Origin: JBNLBS01 sp050303415 | GTDB taxonomy: Bacteria; Pseudomonadota; Gammaproteobacteria; Methylococcales; Methylomonadaceae | Assembly: GCA_050303415.1 (NCBI GenBank) | Contig: JBNLBS010000006.1 | Location: forward strand, 135,411-199,410 | Direction of reading: 5' to 3' | Length of the DNA: 64,000 nt | Shown: positions 26,741-35,605 of the stretch, one piece after another | Layout: every line of letters starts with the position of its first letter | Position numbering within the stretch: position 1 is the first letter of the stretch | Notes under the pieces: generated by a model | Seen by the model: the letters and a program-made list of their open reading frames with translations, nothing else | Told to the model about the DNA's origin: nothing | Databases searched by the model: none | Made by a program: the position numbers and the translations under genes

Positions 26741-27451
26741 ATGCCCATGATCTGGATTCAAAAACGGCCCCACTACTACAGCTTTTCAATTGTTGCCCTG
26801 TTGCTTGTCATCTATACTAACCGTTGCTTTGCTCACGGCGTTGATAGTCATACAGAGTACTTTTTAACCACCAATCACGATGTAGCCATAGCGCCTTTCC
26901 TCTATATAGGTGCAAAACATATGCTGACCGGCTATGATCACCTGCTGTTTTTACTGGGTGTAATCTTTTTTCTTTTCCGCAGTAAAGACATATTGATATA
27001 TGTCAGCCTGTTCACCTTAGGCCATAGTCTAACTTTATTGTTTGGCGTACTCAATCAGATCCAACTCAATGCCTATTTAATCGATGCGATTATCGGCATT
27101 TCCGTATTTTACAAAGGTTTTGATAATCTGGGTGGTTTTAAACAACTGTTAGGCAGACAACCAAACACTAAAAAAGCCGTATTTATTTTTGGTTTATTTC
27201 ATGGCTTTGGACTGGCCACAAAACTGCAGGATTTTGCCTTGCCCCAAGAAAGCCTGTTCAACAATCTTTTGGCTTTTAATATTGGTGTAGAAGTCGGTCA
27301 ATGTGTTGCCCTGCTTTTTATCCTGACTTTATTGGGTTTTTGGCGCAGATATCGCAGTTATCTTACCTTTTCAGCGGGTACCAATACCTTGTTAATGTCA
27401 GCAGGTATGACTTTATTCGGCTATCAAATCACCGGCTACTTCATCGCATAA
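26741..27451 (+). CDS. HupE/UreJ-like integral membrane protein
   Basis: This polytopic protein of about 236 residues belongs to the HupE/UreJ_2 family, some members of which carry nickel or are linked to metal supply; the ligand here is unknown. It has a signal-like start (SFSIVALLLVIYTNRCFAHG), then about six helices. Histidine motifs are conserved: GAKHMLTGYDHLLFLLGVI, FTLGHSLTL and FGLFHGFGLA. The frame opens at a TTG at 26726, but ATG at 26741 or 26747 is a more likely start. It overlaps nothing and is 4 bases from the next gene, forming a pair. Confidence 0.85.
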   Translation: MPMIWIQKRPHYYSFSIVALLLVIYTNRCFAHGVDSHTEYFLTTNHDVAIAPFLYIGAKHMLTGYDHLLFLLGVIFFLFRSKDILIYVSLFTLGHSLTLLFGVLNQIQLNAYLIDAIIGISVFYKGFDNLGGFKQLLGRQPNTKKAVFIFGLFHGFGLATKLQDFALPQESLFNNLLAFNIGVEVGQCVALLFILTLLGFWRRYRSYLTFSAGTNTLLMSAGMTLFGYQITGYFIA

Positions 27452-27455
27452 TAAA

Positions 27456-28016
27456 ATGAGTAACATCCCCGAACCTTCGATAAAATCCCTGCTATTAAGC
27501 TTCCTTGCCGCAATCGTATTAGCACTGGCCATGCTGATTTTTGCCATACTCCCGGCCGAATATAATATAGACCCAACCGGCATCGGAACCAAACTGGGTT
27601 TAACTGTGTTAGCGCAAAGCAGTGCTTCAGTGGCTGAAGCCAATGTTTTAACCTGCCTGGATAACAGTTCACCCACCACTAACGGTTCCGAAGCAAAGTG
27701 GCAGGATGTTGTCGTTATTACTATACCGGCAAAAAGCGGTCTGGAATATAAATTTCATCTCAACAAAGATAAAGCCATCAACTATACCTGGAACACCGAT
27801 GGTGCACTGCTATATTTCGACTTCCACGGTGAGCCAGACGGTGATCACACCGGTTACTTTAAAAGCTATCAGGAAAACACTCACAACCAATCCACTGGAA
27901 CATTAAAAGTACCTTTCAATGGCATACACGGGTGGTATTGGGAAAATAAAACCCAAAAACCCGTTAAAGTTATACTAAAAACCAGCGGTGAATATAAAGT
28001 GGTTGGAGTGATTTAA
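27456..28016 (+). CDS. Transmembrane-anchored periplasmic protein paired with the HupE-like gene
   Basis: The 186-residue protein has one N-terminal helix (about 9-32, LLLSFLAAIVLALAMLIFAI) and a periplasmic domain. That domain includes VVITIPAKSGLEYKFHLNK, YTWNTDGALLYFDFHGEPDG and NGIHGWYWENKT. I recognise it as a type often annotated 'transmembrane anchor protein' beside HupE-like genes; its function is unknown. The 4-base spacing from the upstream gene indicates one transcript. Histidines and aromatic residues near HGEPDGDHTG could bind a metal, but that is speculation. Confidence 0.8.
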   Translation: MSNIPEPSIKSLLLSFLAAIVLALAMLIFAILPAEYNIDPTGIGTKLGLTVLAQSSASVAEANVLTCLDNSSPTTNGSEAKWQDVVVITIPAKSGLEYKFHLNKDKAINYTWNTDGALLYFDFHGEPDGDHTGYFKSYQENTHNQSTGTLKVPFNGIHGWYWENKTQKPVKVILKTSGEYKVVGVI

Positions 28017-28143
28017 AGTCGAACCCACCTTTTTTCCTGCCAGACAAAGAAAGGCGAGCAAGATTAATTCTCTACGCTTAAAATAAATCTCCGAGTTGAT
28101 AAATGCTAGAATTCCATTCTATATAAATCGCCAATTTCTTTTC

Positions 28144-30537
28144 ATGGACAATAATTTAAAACTTTCCCCTGCCGAACTGGCATTAAAGATTGATCTGAAT
28201 GATTTTAATGTTCAGGATTTCAATCACTTACCTGATTTAATTTTAGGTCAGGAACGGGCGCAATCCGCATTAAAGTTTGGTGTAGCCATGCAAAATCCCG
28301 GCTATAACATTTATGTTATGGGCGAGCCGGGCACCGGTCGTTTAACCATGATTACCAGTCATTTACATGAGCTGGCAGGCAGTCAAGCGGCACCGGCATC
28401 ATATGCTTATACCGAAAACTTTGATAATCCCAGAGAGCCTGTTGCCATTGAATTATCCGCCGGGCAAGGGCAGCTCCTGATTAAGGATATCGATCAGTTA
28501 ATCGACAATTTACTGGCTACTTTTCCGGCTGCCTTTGAAAGTCCTTCCTATCAACAAAAGAAAAGTGCTTTAGAACGGCATTTTAATCAGCGCTATAACA
28601 ATGCTATTGATCTGGTTGACAAAAAAGCCCAGGAATTTGATATTGCCGTTTTTCGGGAAAATGAATCGATTACTTTTCTACCTATTCGTGACAATAAATC
28701 GCTGGATGAAGACCAGTTTGCGTTATTGTCTCCGGCTGAACGCGAGGCTTTTCATAAACATGTTGAACAACTTGAAGCCTATCTGGCCGACACATTGATC
28801 GAATTGCCAAAGTGGCGCCGGTCTTTGGTTGAGCAAATCAAACAACTGGATAATAAAACCATCAGTCAGGCTATAGACCCTTTATTTAACAAACTCCAGA
28901 CAAAATACCTCAATTCTGATGATGTTATTACTTTTTTAGCTGAAATTAAAAAGAATCTAAATACTACGATTACCGATTATCTGATGCCGAATTCCGCATT
29001 GGAATCACGCGAAAACTCAGTTAAGCGCCAAATCTTAGCAGAACAGTTCAGCCCAAATATTCTGGTCGATCACGAACTTGAAAGTGGTGCGCCTGTTATT
29101 TACGAACCGCACCCTACTTACCAAAATCTTTTCGGTCGTATCGAATATATCAGTGATCAAGGAACCTTAATCACCAATTATCGCCGTATTTGCCCAGGCT
29201 CTTTGCATAAAGCCAATGGCGGTTATTTAATACTGGATGCGGAAAAGATCCTGACCAATCCGTTTGTTTGGGAAGGGTTGAAACGGGCATTAAAATCCGG
29301 TCGAGTGGAAATTGAAACCCCCTTATCCGAATTCGGCATTAATACCATGACCTTAAAGCCGGATGTGATTCCATTAAATGTAAAAGTAATTTTACTGGGT
29401 TCGCGTGATATTTATTATTTGCTGGAAGAACTGGATAGCGAATTTAATGAAATGTTCCGCATATTGGCCGATTTTGATGACCATATTACGCTCAATAATC
29501 AGACAATTAATCAATTTGCCGGTTTAATGTATCGTCAGGCTGAGGATTCCGGTGCCTTGCCATTAACTCAATGCGCCATTGAACATTTAATTGAATTCAG
29601 CTGTCGCCTGTCTGAAAACCAGAAACAACTGTCAGCCCATATTAACGATTGCCTGGAAATTATTGGCGAGGCCAATTTTCTAAGCAGACAGGACAATCAT
29701 AACTGCATTGATAAAAAATATATCCAGCAGGCATTAGCCGCACGGGAAAAACGCAATGGCCGGTTATCAGAAACTATTTTGGAAGAAATGCTGGACGGCA
29801 CAATTCTAATTGACACCGATGGACTGGCAATCGGCAAAACCAACGGCTTAACGGTATTGGAAGTCGGTGGCAGTTGTTTTGGTGCACCGGCTCGAATTAC
29901 CACCACGGTTTATCCCGGTTCTCGTGGTATTGTCGATATTGAACGCGAGGCGGAATTAGGCCAGTCCATTCATTCCAAAGGCGTATTAATTTTAACCGGC
30001 TATCTGGGACATTGTTATGCCCAGCAGTTTCCACTGGCCATTTCAGCCAGTTTGGCAATTGAACAATCCTATGGTCATATTGATGGTGACAGTGCTTCAT
30101 TAGCTGAATTATGCTGTCTTATTTCCGCGTTAACCCGCACCCCGATCAAACAAAATATTGCGGTCACCGGCTCTATCAACCAATACGGCGAAGTTCAGGC
30201 GGTGGGCGGAGTTAATGAAAAAATAGAAGGCTTTTTCCGGCTATGTCAGGCCAGAGGATTAACCGGCCAGCAAGCGACCATTATTCCGGCATCAAACAAA
30301 CGTAATCTGATGTTAAAACAGGAAGTTGTTGATGCGGTTGAAAAAGGCTTATTTGCCATTTACGCTGTTTCCAGCGTTAACCAGACACTGGAGCTGCTGA
30401 CCGGAGAGCAAGCCGGAGAAATGGATAAAGAAGGCAATTACCCTGAGGGTACTATCAATTTTAAAGCCATCGCCCGCTTAAAGGAAATCTCTGAGATGGA
30501 TAATGACGATGATGAAAAAGAGGGCGACGACCATTAA
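28144..30537 (+). CDS. Lon-like ATP-dependent protease with AAA domain (YcbZ/LonB type)
   Basis: From the ATG at 28144 the protein has 797 residues. A TTG-initiated extension to 28096 is possible but lacks support, and MDNNLKLSPAELALKIDLND matches the family start. The N-terminal region includes a loop MGEPGTGRLT (about 60-69) of AAA type. A long helical insert (about 130-300) and the rest of the AAA module (GGYLILDAEKIL, LLGSRDIYYLLEELD) follow. The C-terminal Lon protease domain has the Ser-Lys dyad S650 (GDSAS) and K693 (NEKIEGFF), 43 residues apart as in Lon. It is probably a cytoplasmic quality-control protease. It ends in an acidic tail. Confidence 0.92.
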   Translation: MDNNLKLSPAELALKIDLNDFNVQDFNHLPDLILGQERAQSALKFGVAMQNPGYNIYVMGEPGTGRLTMITSHLHELAGSQAAPASYAYTENFDNPREPVAIELSAGQGQLLIKDIDQLIDNLLATFPAAFESPSYQQKKSALERHFNQRYNNAIDLVDKKAQEFDIAVFRENESITFLPIRDNKSLDEDQFALLSPAEREAFHKHVEQLEAYLADTLIELPKWRRSLVEQIKQLDNKTISQAIDPLFNKLQTKYLNSDDVITFLAEIKKNLNTTITDYLMPNSALESRENSVKRQILAEQFSPNILVDHELESGAPVIYEPHPTYQNLFGRIEYISDQGTLITNYRRICPGSLHKANGGYLILDAEKILTNPFVWEGLKRALKSGRVEIETPLSEFGINTMTLKPDVIPLNVKVILLGSRDIYYLLEELDSEFNEMFRILADFDDHITLNNQTINQFAGLMYRQAEDSGALPLTQCAIEHLIEFSCRLSENQKQLSAHINDCLEIIGEANFLSRQDNHNCIDKKYIQQALAAREKRNGRLSETILEEMLDGTILIDTDGLAIGKTNGLTVLEVGGSCFGAPARITTTVYPGSRGIVDIEREAELGQSIHSKGVLILTGYLGHCYAQQFPLAISASLAIEQSYGHIDGDSASLAELCCLISALTRTPIKQNIAVTGSINQYGEVQAVGGVNEKIEGFFRLCQARGLTGQQATIIPASNKRNLMLKQEVVDAVEKGLFAIYAVSSVNQTLELLTGEQAGEMDKEGNYPEGTINFKAIARLKEISEMDNDDDEKEGDDH

Positions 30538-30550
30538 CTGGCAACCGGAC

Positions 30551-30587
30551 GGACCGATTACCAATCAATACCAGGTCCTATTTTTTT
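30551..30587 (+). terminator. Weak hairpin with T-run between the Lon-like and cytochrome genes
   Basis: GGACC (30551-30555) pairs with GGTCC (30574-30578), with an inner GATT/AATC pairing and T7 at 30581-30587. The T-run is also coding sequence of the convergent cytochrome gene. It may end the Lon-like transcript; the stem is short. Confidence 0.3.
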
Positions 30588-30886
30588 GCGTTATGGTCTA
30601 AAACAAACTGACTAATTGCTGTCAGTTTATCACCGGTAATATTTGGAAATTTTGGCATAGTTAAAGAACCATTTTTAATTTTATCGCTGACAGCCGCCAG
30701 ATTCGCATTCTCTGCGGCAAGGCCGAAGTAAATCTTCGGTTTACTTTGGTCGGCCTTATGACAATCAGCACAGGCAGCTTTAAAAATATCTTCGCCACTG
30801 GCTTCGGCTGCCGGTGTGTAGTCATTTTTACAGGCTGTCAATACAGTTGACAGTGCCAATAGGGCAAAAGCTGTTTTCTTGTTCAT
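30578..30886 (-). CDS. Lipoprotein c-type cytochrome, single haem
   Basis: This is a 102-residue periplasmic lipoprotein cytochrome. The signal peptide ends in a lipobox LTAC (Cys19). The haem-binding motif is CADCH in FKAACADCHK. The distal methionine is probably in SLTMPKFPN, followed by the class I C-terminal helix (LTAISQFVLDHN). It would carry electrons at a membrane surface; the partner is unknown. It follows pyrC' by 16 bases on the same strand, so it may share that transcript. Confidence 0.9.
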   Translation of the reverse strand: MNKKTAFALLALSTVLTACKNDYTPAAEASGEDIFKAACADCHKADQSKPKIYFGLAAENANLAAVSDKIKNGSLTMPKFPNITGDKLTAISQFVLDHNAKK

Positions 30887-30902
30887 GATATTACTCTTTA
30901 AG

Positions 30903-32180
30903 TTATAAACTAAAAATAATTCTGCCGGATTGCAGAGTGTGGGTCACTCGTCCCGTTAAATTTTGTTGCCAATAAGGTGTATTATGCCCCTGGCTTTTCC
31001 AGTTGTCCTGATTAACGGACCATGTCAGCTTTGGATTAAAAATACAGATATCTGCTGCGGCTCCGATTGATAATGTACCGGCATCCAGCCCCAGTATTTG
31101 GGCCGGGTTTTGACTCAATGTCGCAATCCCTTGAGACAGACTTAACTGCTGATCGTCTACTAATTTAAGCATTAAAGGCAATATCGTCTCCAAAGCCGCG
31201 ATACCGGGTTCCGTTTCCGGAAATGCACCTAATTTTGCATCAAGGTCATGCGGTTGATGATCTGAACAGATCGCAGAAATTGTGCCATCAGTCAGACCTT
31301 GTCTTAATGCCAACTTATCCTGCTGACTGCGTAATGGTGGCAAGACATGATAATTACTGTCAAACGGGATCATATCATCTTCGGTTAAATGTAGTTGATG
31401 TATGGCCACATCGGCACTGACATGCAGACCGGATTTACGCGCCTGCTTAAGTTTTTTAACCGAGCGTTTGCTGCTCAACTGACCAAAATGTACGCGGCAA
31501 CCTGTCAGCTCAGCCAATTCCAGACATTGTGCCAACGCTACAGTTTCCGCCGCCTCCGGTATCCCCGGCAAACCATAATGAGTGGCCACCGCACCTTCAT
31601 GCGCACAACCTTTATTACTTAACCAATAGTCATTGGGTCTGTAGATAAACAATAAATCATGACTGGCGGCATATTCCATTGCACGGCGTAAAATCAACAG
31701 GTTATTAACCGGCTGATTGGCGTTACTGACAGCAATACAACCTGCCTGTTTCAGCGTCAGCATGGAACTGAGCTCCTGCCCTTCCAGCTTTTGTGTTAAC
31801 GCGGCAATGGGATAGATTTGCTGATAACGATTCTTTTCTGCCAGCTCTTTAACCAATTCAGCCACCGCCGAAGTATCTATGACCGGATTGGTATCCGGTT
31901 GTATACACATGCTGGTAACGCCGGCATGTGCGGCAGCCTTTATTTCACTTGCAAAGGTGGCTTTGCGACTATGTCCGGGTTGGCGCAAGCGGGTACTCAA
32001 GTCGATAAACCCCGGGCAGACAATTTGTTGTTCGGCATTAATGGTGATATCTGCATTAAAGCCTGAAGGAGCATCTTCAACTGAAACAATCTTACCATCG
32101 ACAATATACACCGAACCGATACGGTCAATTTTATTTGCCGGGTCGATAATGCGTCCATTTTCAATCAATATTCTGCTCAT
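30903..32180 (-). CDS. pyrC': PyrC', dihydroorotase-like non-catalytic partner of PyrB
   Basis: The 425-residue protein has the dihydroorotase/amidohydrolase fold (GRIIDPANKIDRIGSVYIVDGKI, CPGFIDLSTRLRQPG, ICSDHQPHDLDAK). The metal-binding HxH of active dihydroorotase is missing: FIDLSTRLRQPG replaces FIDxHxHLRxPG. It is therefore probably the inactive PyrC' (PyrX) found in pseudomonads, which is needed to assemble aspartate transcarbamoylase. The ATG (32180-32178) overlaps the pyrB stop by one base (TGATG), so translation is coupled. A TTG codon one triplet upstream is unlikely to be the start. A separate active dihydroorotase must exist elsewhere if the cell makes pyrimidines. Confidence 0.9.
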   Translation of the reverse strand: MSRILIENGRIIDPANKIDRIGSVYIVDGKIVSVEDAPSGFNADITINAEQQIVCPGFIDLSTRLRQPGHSRKATFASEIKAAAHAGVTSMCIQPDTNPVIDTSAVAELVKELAEKNRYQQIYPIAALTQKLEGQELSSMLTLKQAGCIAVSNANQPVNNLLILRRAMEYAASHDLLFIYRPNDYWLSNKGCAHEGAVATHYGLPGIPEAAETVALAQCLELAELTGCRVHFGQLSSKRSVKKLKQARKSGLHVSADVAIHQLHLTEDDMIPFDSNYHVLPPLRSQQDKLALRQGLTDGTISAICSDHQPHDLDAKLGAFPETEPGIAALETILPLMLKLVDDQQLSLSQGIATLSQNPAQILGLDAGTLSIGAAADICIFNPKLTWSVNQDNWKSQGHNTPYWQQNLTGRVTHTLQSGRIIFSL

Positions 32181-33142
32181 CAAACCGCTCCCTTAGTTTG
32201 CATGGCCAAGGACATAATTGCCATTCTGATGGCGATGCCATTGCTGACCTGTTGCAGGATGACCGATTGAGGTCCGTCCGCCACACTGGAGGCAATTTCC
32301 ACCCCTCGATTAATAGGGCCGGGATGCATAACAATGGCATCAGGCTTAGCCAGTTTTACCTTATCTTCGGTCAGGCCAAAACATTTAAAATATTCATTCT
32401 CGCTGGGTAATAAAGCGGAATTCATACGCTCTTTTTGTAACCGTAACATGATAATGACATCAATATCCTGCAGACCTTCGGCCAAATGATGCGAAACACT
32501 GACCCCCAGTGATTCCACGTGTGCCGGTAACAGGGTTTTCGGTGCAATGACTCTCACTTCATTTGCTCCCAGGGTGTTCAAAGCCTGAATTTGTGAGCGG
32601 GCAACCCGGGAATGCAGTATATCGCCAATAATAGCGACTTTTATCCGACTGAAATCTTCCTTATGCTGGCGTATGGTAAACATATCCAACATTGCCTGTG
32701 TCGGATGCGCATGTTGACCGTCCCCTGCATTAATAACGCTGATATGAGGTGCGGTGTGTTGGGCAATAAAGTGCGCCGCACCGCTTAAAGCATGTCTGAC
32801 CACAAACATATCCACATGCATGGCCTCCAGATTGCGGATAGTATCGAGCAGGCTTTCCCCTTTGGAAGTGGCCGAGGTGGCTATATTCATATTCAACACA
32901 TCGGCTGACAGACGTTTGGCGGCCAGTTCAAAAGTAGTACGAGTTCGGGTACTGTTTTCAAAAAACAGGTTAACGATGGTTTTGCCGCGTAAAGCAGGAA
33001 CTTTTTTGACCGCATGCTCGGACATACTGACAAACGATTCTGCTGTATCCAGAATTTCGGTCAGTATATTTTGTTCTAAACCGTCGATTGTTAAAAAATG
33101 CTTAAGCTTTCCGTCTGAATTTACTTGTAAGGATTCAGTCAT
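32180..33142 (-). CDS. pyrB: Aspartate carbamoyltransferase catalytic subunit
   Basis: PyrB joins carbamoyl phosphate and aspartate to form carbamoyl aspartate, the first committed step of pyrimidine synthesis. The 320-residue sequence has the carbamoyl phosphate site FENSTRTRTTFELAAKRL (about 61-78). It also has HPTQAMLDMFTIRQH, IIMLRLQKERM and MHPGPINRGVEI. It lies 4 bases after pyrR and overlaps pyrC' by one base, as in pseudomonads, where PyrB and PyrC' form one dodecameric enzyme. Confidence 0.97.
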   Translation of the reverse strand: MTESLQVNSDGKLKHFLTIDGLEQNILTEILDTAESFVSMSEHAVKKVPALRGKTIVNLFFENSTRTRTTFELAAKRLSADVLNMNIATSATSKGESLLDTIRNLEAMHVDMFVVRHALSGAAHFIAQHTAPHISVINAGDGQHAHPTQAMLDMFTIRQHKEDFSRIKVAIIGDILHSRVARSQIQALNTLGANEVRVIAPKTLLPAHVESLGVSVSHHLAEGLQDIDVIIMLRLQKERMNSALLPSENEYFKCFGLTEDKVKLAKPDAIVMHPGPINRGVEIASSVADGPQSVILQQVSNGIAIRMAIMSLAMQTKGAV

Positions 33143-33146
33143 AAAA

Positions 33147-33665
33147 CTATGCGGCCTCGTTAAAAGATTGAATATGAATACCCAATGGTTCCGGACCGGT
33201 TAACTTAATACGCTGGCCGGGTTCCAGAGTGATTGCACACCCGGCACAATCCGGTTTTAATGGGATTTGTCTGCCGTCACGTTCAATTAATACCGCCAAG
33301 ACCACTTGATTGGGACGACCGTAATCAAAGATTTCATTCAGTGCAGCACGTATAGTACGACCGGTATAAAATACATCATCGATCAAAATGATATCCCTGC
33401 CTTCAATATGGGCAGGTAATTCGCTGGGTTTTACATTGGGGTTAACGCCGATTTGCGAAAAGTCATCGCGATAAAATGAAATATCCAGTAAACCCAACGG
33501 CTCTTCAATATTGAGGCGCTGGTGCATTTTTTCTGCAATCCAAACCCCACCGGTACGAATACCGATCATTAACGGATTATTTAATTTTCTCTCTACCAGA
33601 ATCGTTTTTAACCTGCTTTCTAACTGATCCAGCAGCTCTGGAATCTGTATATTTTTTATAGTCAT
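33147..33665 (-). CDS. pyrR: PyrR, bifunctional pyr operon regulator and uracil phosphoribosyltransferase
   Basis: The 172-residue phosphoribosyltransferase has the PRPP-binding motif IILIDDVFYTGRTIRAAL (about 93-110). Other family motifs are IGIRTGGVWIAEKM and DISFYRDDF. In some bacteria PyrR binds pyr mRNA and causes attenuation; in gammaproteobacteria its regulatory activity is less certain, and no anti-terminator is evident in this compact gene run. It lies 4 bases from both ruvX and pyrB. Confidence 0.94.
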   Translation of the reverse strand: MTIKNIQIPELLDQLESRLKTILVERKLNNPLMIGIRTGGVWIAEKMHQRLNIEEPLGLLDISFYRDDFSQIGVNPNVKPSELPAHIEGRDIILIDDVFYTGRTIRAALNEIFDYGRPNQVVLAVLIERDGRQIPLKPDCAGCAITLEPGQRIKLTGPEPLGIHIQSFNEAA

Positions 33666-33669
33666 TGCA

Positions 33670-34122
33670 TTACTTATTGTTATTTAGCCAAGATTGTAAA
33701 ATAAGCTGGGCTGCCAGCTGGTCCTGTACTTCCCAAAGTTTACCGGCGCTGACCTTTACCTCGTCAAATAACATTTGCTTAGCTTCAAATGTAGAAAATG
33801 ACTCATCCTGTTGATACACCGGTAAATGATAACGACCTTCCAGTTGACGACAAAATTTTAACATTCTGGGGGTAATGAGGTTATCACTACCGTCATGTTG
33901 TCTGGAGACACCCACAATCAGCCCAACCGGTTGCCACTCCTCAATCAATTGTCCAATCTTGTCCCAGTCCGGTTTTTGTTGAATGGAACGAATAGTTTGC
34001 AAAGGGCTGGCCGTTCCAGTGGTTGTTTGTCCAACAGCAACACCTATCTTCTTATTACCGAAATCAAAACCCAGATAGGTTTCTGATTTGATTTTTGCCG
34101 CTAACGGGTCCGGTTTAGCCAT
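33670..34122 (-). CDS. ruvX: RuvX/YqgF, putative pre-16S rRNA nuclease or Holliday junction resolvase
   Basis: The 150-residue RNase H-like protein has the family start YLGFDFGNKKIGVAVGQTTTGTASPL. PVGLIVGVSRQHDGSDN and the C-terminal DEVKVSAGKLWEVQDQLAAQLIL follow. YqgF is essential in E. coli and matures the 5' end of 16S rRNA; an older name reflects similarity to resolvases. Its start overlaps the end of yqgE by 8 bases and its end is 4 bases before pyrR. Confidence 0.94.
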   Translation of the reverse strand: MAKPDPLAAKIKSETYLGFDFGNKKIGVAVGQTTTGTASPLQTIRSIQQKPDWDKIGQLIEEWQPVGLIVGVSRQHDGSDNLITPRMLKFCRQLEGRYHLPVYQQDESFSTFEAKQMLFDEVKVSAGKLWEVQDQLAAQLILQSWLNNNK

Positions 34123-34678
34123 GTCCGGCCGGCATGGTTAGTTGATTAATATCAATACCTATTTGGCTGGCGGCCGCATCCCAGCGTTGGTTAATAGGGG
34201 TGTCAAATAAAATTGCCGAACCAAAAGGTACATTCAACCAGGCGTTTTGAGTGATCTCCTGCTCCAGTTGTCCCTTACCCCAGCCCGCATATCCCAAAGC
34301 AATTAAAAACTGCTCAGGGCCTTGGCCCCGGGCAATCGCTTCTAAAATATCGCGTGATGCCGTCAATGATAGTGTACTGGATGTTTCTATACTGGATTCC
34401 CATTGACCATCAGTCAAATGAATGACAAAGCCACGATCCTGCTGAACCGGGCCGCCTGAAAAAACCGGCATCAGGGCAATTTCTTCAGTACTGGGTTCAA
34501 TATTCAATTGTTGAAAAATTTCCCCCAGTTTTATCTGCGCCAGGCGATTAATCACAATCCCCAAAGCTCCTTCATCATTATGTTGACATAGATATGTCAC
34601 CGTATGAGAAAAGCTGGGATCGGCCAAATTAGGCATGGCAATCAGAAGCTGATTATTTAAGTAAGTCACATCATTCAT
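34115..34678 (-). CDS. yqgE: YqgE/AlgH family protein
   Basis: The 187-residue cytoplasmic protein has the family start YLNNQLLIAMPNLADPSFSHTVTYLCQHNDEGALGIVINR. GGPVQQDRGFVIH, LTASRDILEAIARGQGPEQ and ALGYAGWGKGQLEQEI follow. The biochemical role is unknown; AlgH influences alginate regulation in Pseudomonas. It overlaps ruvX by 8 bases, the standard gene order in this class. Confidence 0.93.
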   Translation of the reverse strand: MNDVTYLNNQLLIAMPNLADPSFSHTVTYLCQHNDEGALGIVINRLAQIKLGEIFQQLNIEPSTEEIALMPVFSGGPVQQDRGFVIHLTDGQWESSIETSSTLSLTASRDILEAIARGQGPEQFLIALGYAGWGKGQLEQEITQNAWLNVPFGSAILFDTPINQRWDAAASQIGIDINQLTMPAGHG

Positions 34679-34731
34679 TATGCTTGCTATCGTAGCTGTT
34701 TTCCTATTAATTCCGCAAGATTATCCTATCA

Positions 34732-35604
34732 TTATCGGCTGCGCATGGATTCATCTGTAAATTTCCATACCCGGGTAATCACCAACACATCCAGCTCTTT
34801 TAACAACGCTTTTGGTAAAGGCGGGAACGGAGCACTCATTCTGACTATTCGCTTGGCGGCATCATCCAAAGCTTTATTACCCGATGAACGACTAATACGA
34901 ATACTATAAATACTGCCGTCGGCTTTAATCCCGACATCCATGGTTAACTTACCAAAAAAATTGCGTTTTTTAGCCACTTCCGGGTAATTCATATTACCTG
35001 TTCGTTCCACTTTCCGCTGCCAGTCATTCATATATTGAGCAGCAACATATTTATGCGTACTGACTGAATTGACGAATTTAATTTTATGGACATCAGAACT
35101 TTGTTGCCTGCGTCTGATTTCCGCCCCTAACTCAGCAATCTGTTTTTGTAATGCTTCAGCCGATAACTGCGGCTTTTTCTGAGTAGCGGTTTTTTTTGAA
35201 TCTTTTTTAGCAGATTGAGACTTACGTTTGGCAACCGCCGTGGTCGAAACGATTTTGCGTGGTGCATGCGTTTTTTTCGGTGTCTTTGCTTTTTTAGTAA
35301 GTTTCTTTTTGCCTTTACCTTGTTTCGGAATTTTTTTCTTTGGTGGTTCTGGCTTCACCTGTTTGTTACCGGCGCCTATTTGATTATCCTGGGCCAACAT
35401 TTTAGCTTTCTTCGGGGCTTTTTTAACCGGTGAATTAGCCAGGGTGATATCGATAGAACGATTAATTTTTTCCGGTTTTGGCGCTGTAAAATTAACCCCC
35501 AGTACAATAAGCATATGAAAAACAGCCGCCAGAAACAGTGCAGCCAGCAATGCATCGGTATCCGATACAGAAGATGTTCCAATAAATTTTTCTTGGCGTG
35601 ACAT
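34732..35604 (-). CDS. TonB-like energy-transducing protein
   Basis: The 290-residue protein has an N-terminal membrane anchor (about 17-38, ALLAALFLAAVFHMLIVLGV). A lysine- and proline-rich periplasmic stretch (about 60-150) follows. The C-terminal TonB domain (about 195-285) has YPEVAKKRNFFGKLTMDVGIKADGSI and SSGNKALDDAAKRIVRMSAPFPPLP. It would carry the proton-motive force of ExbB-ExbD to outer-membrane receptors, but no exbBD is in the window. It lies one base after gshB in a gshB-tonB-yqgE-ruvX order known from pseudomonads. Confidence 0.9.
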   Translation of the reverse strand: MSRQEKFIGTSSVSDTDALLAALFLAAVFHMLIVLGVNFTAPKPEKINRSIDITLANSPVKKAPKKAKMLAQDNQIGAGNKQVKPEPPKKKIPKQGKGKKKLTKKAKTPKKTHAPRKIVSTTAVAKRKSQSAKKDSKKTATQKKPQLSAEALQKQIAELGAEIRRRQQSSDVHKIKFVNSVSTHKYVAAQYMNDWQRKVERTGNMNYPEVAKKRNFFGKLTMDVGIKADGSIYSIRISRSSGNKALDDAAKRIVRMSAPFPPLPKALLKELDVLVITRVWKFTDESMRSR

Positions 35605-35605
35605 A

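Noticed and set aside
27413..27679. Minus-strand frame over the junction of the HupE-like and anchor genes
   Set aside because: It overlaps two plus-strand genes that show topology, spacing and family motifs.
33147..33665. A pyr attenuator upstream of pyrR
   Set aside because: The preceding gene ends 4 bases away, leaving no room for a leader with anti-terminator.
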